From Pyrobaculum sp. (GTDB lineage Archaea; Thermoproteota; Thermoprotei; Thermoproteales; Thermoproteaceae), in the NCBI GenBank assembly GCA_009903905.1, contig WYEI01000267.1, positions 1 to 44,319 of the forward strand: 44,319 nucleotides of DNA. The letters are read 5' to 3'. Below are positions 39,903 to 44,319 of the stretch, in pieces. The position numbers were made by a program, and so were the translations under genes. The notes under the pieces were generated by a model. The model had not been told where the DNA came from. It made no database searches and saw nothing but the letters and a program-made list of their open reading frames with translations. The number at the start of each line of letters is the position of its first letter. Positions within the stretch are counted from its first letter, which is position 1.

Positions 39903-41144
39903 TGTTACTATGTAGATTTTGCACTTTTCAAACTGCTAAAATCCCCCTGGTATATGTCGGACGTGGATAAAGCCCCGTATGCCAGGTTTGTAGCATATGC
40001 CTGCACCCGCTGTAGGAACTGTATAGAGATATGCCCATCATATATCGCCACTGGCGAATTCGCCAACACGCCCATGGGGAGGCTTCAGCTTGTAAGGAGG
40101 AGAGCAACACCCGACGAGCTTTACAGAAGCTTCTCGCTGTGTGCCATGTGTAAGAGATGCGCCTACTTCTGCCCCCTGGGCCTCGACGTCGCTGAGGCGA
40201 CGCGGCAGATAAGAGACGTGCTGACCGCCGCAGGCAAGCCCGTGTCGTATGTGGCTAAGGTGGTCGACAACTTCCTGAGGCATGGAAATAACGTGGGGAT
40301 GCCTCCCAAGGTGGTGGCCATGGCGGCTAGGGCGTTGGTTAAGAAGATCATACAAGAGAAGGGGGCGGAGCCGCGGCTCTACCTCTTTGACGGAGAGCGC
40401 TACATGGAGGCGCTAAGCGGAGCTGAGGAGAGGCCGAGGGGGATAGTCGCGCTTCTTTTCCCCTCGTCTTCAGACCTGTTTGAGTTTGAGGAGGCGTTCC
40501 GCGGTTACGTGTACCTCCTTAATCTGCTGGGTTACGACGTTGTTTTAAGCCTCCGGGTGACCGATACTGCGAATTACGGCTACTACCTCGGCGCGGAACA
40601 CATGCGTAAGATCGCGGGTATGTACCTAGAGGAGATACGGCGGGTGGGGCCGCACATCATAGTATTTGGGGAATGCGGCCACGGGTGGCACGTCTTTACG
40701 CGGCTTGTCGCGCCTAAGTCGCCTCGACCCGCCGTACATATACATCAGTTGTTGTTCCGGGCATACAGCCGCGGCGAGCTGAAGATAAGGCGTGTAGAGG
40801 CGCGACGGCCTGTGGTCTACATGGACCCCTGCAATTACTCGCGTGGTGCTTCTCCGATAGTAACAGAGCCTAGGGCCCTCCTAAAAGCCGCCGTGGGGGA
40901 GTACGTGGAGCTGTGGAAAAATCCGAGGGAATCCCTCTGTTGCCTGGGAGGGGGCGGACTCATAGCTCCTGAAGCAATGGAGCTGGCCGTGAAGTATTGG
41001 GAAAAGACGTATAGAGGGGTGGAGTTCGGCACCGCTGTGAGGCCCTGCGCCACCTGCAAAGCCCAGCTGAGGAGGGTCTTCCACGCGTTGGGAGTCCAGG
41101 CCGAAGTGGCGGGCGTCGTGGATCTTCTCTACCGGGCTACGTAG
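39873..41144 (+). CDS. HdrD/DsrK-like iron-sulfur protein with CCG domains
   Basis: A 423-residue cytoplasmic protein. Two 4Fe-4S motifs are CTRCRNCIEICP (Cys44, 47, 50, 54) and CAMCKRCAYFCP (Cys90, 93, 96, 100). The C-terminal half holds cysteine-rich CCG motifs: GECGHGWHVF and MDPCNYSRG, then SLCCLGGGG and RPCATCKAQLRR. This is the architecture of HdrD and DsrK, whose catalytic noncubane clusters reduce disulfides such as that of DsrC. ATG 39873 fits the TATA spacing; ATG 39954 (MSDVDKAPYARF) is a possible alternative but has a weaker promoter. The stop overlaps the DsrC-like gene by 8 nt on the opposite strand. Confidence 0.85.
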   Translation: MVELTFCDLNCYYVDFALFKLLKSPWYMSDVDKAPYARFVAYACTRCRNCIEICPSYIATGEFANTPMGRLQLVRRRATPDELYRSFSLCAMCKRCAYFCPLGLDVAEATRQIRDVLTAAGKPVSYVAKVVDNFLRHGNNVGMPPKVVAMAARALVKKIIQEKGAEPRLYLFDGERYMEALSGAEERPRGIVALLFPSSSDLFEFEEAFRGYVYLLNLLGYDVVLSLRVTDTANYGYYLGAEHMRKIAGMYLEEIRRVGPHIIVFGECGHGWHVFTRLVAPKSPRPAVHIHQLLFRAYSRGELKIRRVEARRPVVYMDPCNYSRGASPIVTEPRALLKAAVGEYVELWKNPRESLCCLGGGGLIAPEAMELAVKYWEKTYRGVEFGTAVRPCATCKAQLRRVFHALGVQAEVAGVVDLLYRAT

Positions 41145-41475
41145 AGGAGAGGACTTGAGAAAGGCAACCGGTAGGGGGCTCTACGCCAGCTAAGGCGCAG
41201 ATGGCGCCATAGCTCCCACCGAAGGCTTCAAGCAGAGTTTTCTTGTCGACGCCCAGGTCTGACTCTATGACCGAGGCCGGGGGACACACCTCGTATTGCT
41301 GCCAGAAGCTCCTGACGTACTCCACCACCTTCCTTACTGTGTCTGTGAATTTTATACCATTTATCTCTGCGAGGAGCTTTGCAAGCTCTAGGCTCCACTC
41401 CTCCTTGTTCTTCGGGACGCAATTTTGAAGCTCTATCCGCCTCCCCGCCAGAACCACCGCGTTTGGACACCTCAC
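41137..41475 (-). CDS. DsrC/TusE-family sulfur-carrier-like protein
   Basis: A small helical protein of 112 residues. EWSLELAKLLAEINGIKFTD, TVRKVVEYVRSFWQQYEVCP and the C-terminal AICALAGVEPPTGC follow the DsrC pattern. The last part keeps two Cys in C-x10-C spacing (Cys93 and Cys104), as the redox pair CysB/CysA of DsrC. Unlike DsrC, where CysA is the penultimate residue, an eight-residue tail (LSQVLSST) follows. GTG 41475 is chosen because TTTAAA (41496-41501) is centred about 23 nt upstream; ATG 41484 (three codons longer) would precede the expected transcription start. Beside a DsrMK-like pair, it is the likely thiol/disulfide substrate. Confidence 0.7.
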   Translation of the reverse strand: MRCPNAVVLAGRRIELQNCVPKNKEEWSLELAKLLAEINGIKFTDTVRKVVEYVRSFWQQYEVCPPASVIESDLGVDKKTLLEAFGGSYGAICALAGVEPPTGCLSQVLSST

Positions 41476-41583
41476 ATCTGTCATAGGCCGTCAGGTTTAA
41501 AGCGCTGAGGTTGGTGCAAAATAAACACACCAAGAAACATGAAGTGACTCAACTGTTATAAAAATCCGCTTAATTTGTTTTTT

Positions 41584-42729
41584 ATGTATCCGCAACTGGA
41601 TGAGGTACACAACCTTGTGAGGAAAACAGCAAGAGACTTCGTGGAGAGGAAGGTGGAGCCCAACGCCAGGCGGATTGACCAGGGGTGGTACCCCAGGGAG
41701 CTGTTGCGTGAAATGGGGGAGCTGGGCCTCCTCGCGCCGCACGCCCCGCCGGAGTACGGAGGCCCCGGGCTGGACTTCCGGAGCTTGGTGCTTGTGGTGG
41801 AGGAGGTGGCTAGGTCAAGCCCGGCTCTGGCCACCGTCGCGGAGGTTCAGGGCTCCATGATTGTGTACAACCTCATGCACTACGCTGGGCGGGAGCTCTG
41901 GGAGAAGTGGCTACAGCCCGCCGTGAGGGGGGAGAAGATCATAGCCTTCGCTCTTTCCGAGCCTTGTTGCGGCTCAGACGCCTTCTCGCTTGAGACGAAG
42001 GCGGAGCGCGTGGGCGGCTCGTGGGTTATCAATGGAACTAAGCTGTGGATAACCTCGGGCATGTACGCCGACGCCTTCTTAGTGGCGGCGAGGACTGGGT
42101 CGCCCAAGGAGAAGCACAAGACCGTGACGCTCTTCCTCGTGGAGCGGGAGAAGTGCGTGGAGACGAACCCCGTCACCGTGATGGGAGTCAGGGGGACCGG
42201 CACTGCGGAGGTCAAGCTCCACGGTTGTGAGGTAGGCGACGAGACGATAGTAGGCGGTTTAAACGGCGGCTTCAAGGTGGTGCTCGACGATCTAAACAAC
42301 GGCCGCACCTGCGTGGGCGCCATAGGCCTCGGCATCGCGCAGGGCGCCATAAAGGAGGCCGAGGCGTACGCCAGGAGGAGGACGGCGTTCGGCACTGCCA
42401 TAATTAACTTCCAAGTTCTTCAACACTACGTGGCATCAATCAAGGCACAGATAGAAGCTGTGAGAGGCGTTGTCTACACCGCGGCCTACTACAGAGATAA
42501 AAACGTCGAGTTTCTCCCGCTCTACGCCCAGATAGCCAAGTACCTGGGGTCACGGCTCGCCGTAGATGCAACACGCATAGCTATGCAGATAATGGGGGGC
42601 TTCGGCTACTCCACAGACTCCAAGGTGGAGATGCTGTATAGAGACGCCAAGGCCACCGAGATCTACGAAGGCGCCAACGAGGTGGTTCTCAACGCCTTGT
42701 TTAAACTCGCCGAAAAGTACGAAGCCTAA
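41584..42729 (+). CDS. Acyl-CoA dehydrogenase
   Basis: A 381-residue FAD enzyme of fatty or branched-chain acyl-CoA oxidation. FALSEPCCGSDAFSLETKAE and GTKLWITSGMYADAFLV are the FAD-site motifs, and RRTAFGTAIINFQVLQHYVA is the conserved arm. The catalytic base is Glu362 in IYEGANEVVLNAL, the short/medium-chain position. ATG 41584 is about 23 nt after TTATAAAAA (41556-41564); a start three codons earlier is within the expected transcript start. No electron-transfer flavoprotein gene is near. The stop codon shares bases with the convergent dihydroorotase stop (CTAA). Confidence 0.95.
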   Translation: MYPQLDEVHNLVRKTARDFVERKVEPNARRIDQGWYPRELLREMGELGLLAPHAPPEYGGPGLDFRSLVLVVEEVARSSPALATVAEVQGSMIVYNLMHYAGRELWEKWLQPAVRGEKIIAFALSEPCCGSDAFSLETKAERVGGSWVINGTKLWITSGMYADAFLVAARTGSPKEKHKTVTLFLVEREKCVETNPVTVMGVRGTGTAEVKLHGCEVGDETIVGGLNGGFKVVLDDLNNGRTCVGAIGLGIAQGAIKEAEAYARRRTAFGTAIINFQVLQHYVASIKAQIEAVRGVVYTAAYYRDKNVEFLPLYAQIAKYLGSRLAVDATRIAMQIMGGFGYSTDSKVEMLYRDAKATEIYEGANEVVLNALFKLAEKYEA

Positions 42730-43856
42730 AGGCTGTAGACCTCCCCGCCTCTGAAGTAAATCCTCCCCCTGACCGCGGCCGCCGCCACTCTGCCGAAGGC
42801 GGCGAAGCCCTCAAAAGGCGTGTATCTACACTTACCTGCGAAGTCCTCCCCACGCACCTTAAACTCCTCGAGCTTAACCACGACGAATGTCTCCTCCGCC
42901 TCCACGCCGAGGAGGCGGGCCGGCCTGTGCGAATACAGCCTAACCACGTCGCCCAGCGAGATTACGCCCCTCTTCCAGAGGGCGAGGAGGAGGCTCAGCG
43001 ACACCTCTATGCTACATATGCCGGGGGGCGTCGACTGCGACCGTTTCTCCTCCAAGGTATGTGGGGCGTGGTCAGTGGCGTACATATCCACGAGACCCGC
43101 GGCGAAGGTTGCCAGAAGCGCCTTCCGGATCTCCGGCGTCCTCAGCCGCGGGTTCACGAGACAGAGACCTGGGTCTCTGCAGTTCTCCACGTCCAAGAGC
43201 AGGTGGTGCGGCGTGACGTCCACCGTGGCCCAGCCCCGGGACGCCTCCGCCGTCTGGGGCAAGGTGATGTGGGTCAGATGCACCTTTGCCCCGGTTAAGC
43301 TGGCTAGGGCACGCACCCGCTCGACACAGCGGAGCTCCGCCTCGGGGGGACGCTCCGGGCCTTTGAAGTAGGCAGGGTCTTCGCAGTGGAAAACCACAAC
43401 GCAGCCAAACGCGGCGCATTTCCGCATCAACGCCTCCACGTGGCCCCAGCCGTAGGTCTCCACGTCCTCCGGATAGACCTTGACAGAGCCGGGCCTGGCG
43501 GCGTCCAGCTCCGCGAGGTCCTCCGGGACGCCCATGTGTAGCCTGTAGATGATGGGGAGGGATGCCCCCTCCTCCAGCCTCTTGCGGTAGAGCTCCGCTG
43601 TCCTTATGTGGGGGCTCGTGTTGGGCATGTCGCCGACTGCCACCACGCCGCCCGCCAGCGCCGCGGCGGCGCCTCCGGCCAAGGTCTCCTTGTGTGAAAG
43701 CCCCCAGTCTCGGAAGTGGACGTGGATGTCCACCATGCCAGGCAGGATGATGTAGTCGTTGGAAAACTGCAGGGTCCTGCACCCCTCCCGCCCTAGTCTC
43801 ACCCGGGCGAATCTGCCCGCCACGTAGGCCCTGCCCTCTACCCTGACGCAGTCCAC
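42726..43856 (-). CDS. pyrC: Dihydroorotase
   Basis: A 376-residue amidohydrolase of pyrimidine synthesis, class I type. The zinc site shows VDIHVHFRDWG (His45, His47), the lysine in SVKVYPED, histidines in FHCEDPA and LTHITLP, and the final Asp in YATDHAPHTLEEKR. Substrate motifs such as LSHKETLAGGAAAALAGGVV are typical. GTG 43856 (VDCVRVEGRAYVAGRF) starts 4 nt after the stop of the upstream gene; a TTG five codons earlier would overlap that stop by 11 nt and is less likely. The short spacing suggests co-transcription with the unknown upstream gene. Confidence 0.92.
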   Translation of the reverse strand: MDCVRVEGRAYVAGRFARVRLGREGCRTLQFSNDYIILPGMVDIHVHFRDWGLSHKETLAGGAAAALAGGVVAVGDMPNTSPHIRTAELYRKRLEEGASLPIIYRLHMGVPEDLAELDAARPGSVKVYPEDVETYGWGHVEALMRKCAAFGCVVVFHCEDPAYFKGPERPPEAELRCVERVRALASLTGAKVHLTHITLPQTAEASRGWATVDVTPHHLLLDVENCRDPGLCLVNPRLRTPEIRKALLATFAAGLVDMYATDHAPHTLEEKRSQSTPPGICSIEVSLSLLLALWKRGVISLGDVVRLYSHRPARLLGVEAEETFVVVKLEEFKVRGEDFAGKCRYTPFEGFAAFGRVAAAAVRGRIYFRGGEVYSL

Positions 43857-43860
43857 GGCG

Positions 43861-44319
43861 TTAGCAGACAAGGCGGGGGGCCGGGTCGGTCTCGTAGCGG
43901 CACAGAGCTCTGCCTTGGGAGGAGTAGACGGCGGCCCTGTCTCCCCTCACTTTTATAACGACGTCTGCGAAGGGCCTAAGCCCGAAGTCTTTATCCACGT
44001 TTATAAAAACGGCGACGCCAAGCCTTCTGAGCTCCTCAATCTCCCTCCTGTTTATGTCGAGAGCCTTCCTGCCGTATACCAAGAACTCCACGTCTACGCC
44101 TTCTGAGATCAACACGTCTGCATCTGTCTCGGCCAAGGTCTCGTAAAGCCCCTTGATGTGCGTGAAGTGTGACTGGGGCCGGGGCTCCACCTGTTGCACC
44201 GAGGCCCTGCCCCCGAACTTCTCCACAAGTGTAGAGGCGGCGGAGGCGTCGCGGAAGAAGACGCGGTAAAGCACCTTAAGCCCCTCGCGGGAGAGCTCCG
44301 CCGCGGCCCGAGCAAGGAG
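43861..44319 (-). CDS. Unknown protein, 5' end beyond the window
   Basis: Not recognised. The frame is open from the right edge to TAA 43861, at least 152 residues. An internal ATG at 44274 could start a 137-residue protein, but the preceding codons (LLARAAAELSREGLKVLYRV) read like real protein, so the gene probably begins outside. Alternating strands and helices (VLISEGVDVEFLVYGRKALD, INRREIEELRRLGVAVFINV, FADVVIKVRG) suggest an alpha/beta fold. The gene is directly upstream of dihydroorotase (4-nt gap), so a link with pyrimidine or DNA metabolism is possible. Confidence 0.6.
   Translation of the reverse strand, partial: LLARAAAELSREGLKVLYRVFFRDASAASTLVEKFGGRASVQQVEPRPQSHFTHIKGLYETLAETDADVLISEGVDVEFLVYGRKALDINRREIEELRRLGVAVFINVDKDFGLRPFADVVIKVRGDRAAVYSSQGRALCRYETDPAPRLVC

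Noticed and set aside
1..44319. CRISPR arrays, rRNA, tRNA or complete insertion sequences
   Set aside because: No regular direct repeats with spacers, no rRNA-like stretches, no convincing cloverleaf with T-loop, and no transposase frame were found by reading both strands.

Overview
The window looks like chromosomal DNA of a hyperthermophilic crenarchaeon of the Thermoproteales, most likely Pyrobaculum or a close relative. The grounds are: a PaREP1-family gene at the left edge (a family first described in Pyrobaculum aerophilum); a probable CC1 chromatin protein; archaeal EF-2 with the diphthamide-site histidine; a ThiD-ThiN fusion; HEPN/MNT pairs; GC-rich coding sequence; and TATA boxes centred 23-25 nt upstream of start codons with no room for a leader, i.e. 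leaderless mRNAs. Genes inside operons instead use GTGA/ATGA/TGATG overlaps. No rRNA, tRNA, CRISPR array or intact insertion sequence was seen.

Layout. 1-3.2 kb: partial PaREP1 gene, a gene-poor decayed stretch, a DUF1646 membrane transporter, a nucleotidyltransferase-like gene with a small overlapping partner, and a frameshifted pilin-like remnant. 3.2-8.9 kb: a sulfite-oxidase-fold molybdopterin protein, then a sugar-type ABC importer operon (binding protein, fused MalF-MalG-like permease, MalK-like ATPase) ending with an RNase Z-like metallohydrolase. 8.9-15.4 kb: membrane proteins, a creatininase-family hydrolase, an HtrA-like protease, a stomatin gene broken by several frameshifts, a secreted beta-propeller protein and about 0.9 kb of decayed DNA. 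15.4-19.3 kb: an archaeal ATPase under a perfect 27-bp palindrome, then cofactor genes (5-formyl-THF cyclo-ligase family, ThiD-ThiN, pterin dehydratase) and a CoA-binding protein. 19.4-21.4 kb: a 19-residue Lys/Glu microprotein, a broken copper module (YHS gene with an in-frame TAG; CopA-type ATPase lacking its catalytic core), CC1 and a winged-helix protein. 21.4-24.0 kb: a small defence-like island with a HEPN-MNT pair and an AAA15/OLD-like ATPase with a TOPRIM-like partner.

24-31 kb: NAD(P)H-hydrate repair enzyme, two unknown genes, an M16 peptidase and a FecCD-type metal-chelate ABC importer. 31-39.3 kb: EF-2, a Fbp/Thi-type ABC importer whose ATPase lies on the opposite strand behind a putative regulator, and FeoB divergent from that regulator; inverted TTGTGTAC motifs at both promoters suggest shared control of iron uptake. 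39.3-41.5 kb: a head-to-head pair encoding a b-type cytochrome membrane subunit and an HdrD/DsrK-like iron-sulfur protein, followed by a convergent DsrC-like protein; together a DsrMK-DsrC-like thiol/disulfide electron-transfer module. 41.5-44.3 kb: acyl-CoA dehydrogenase, dihydroorotase and a partial unknown gene running off the right edge.

The window is very compact: six of nine convergent gene pairs overlap at their 3' ends, and one divergent pair shares the four bases CATG as two start codons. Several broken genes (pilin-like, stomatin, YHS, CopA, an anchor-type fragment) show recent loss next to well-kept housekeeping genes. All functional calls come from reading the sequence alone; no database search was run.
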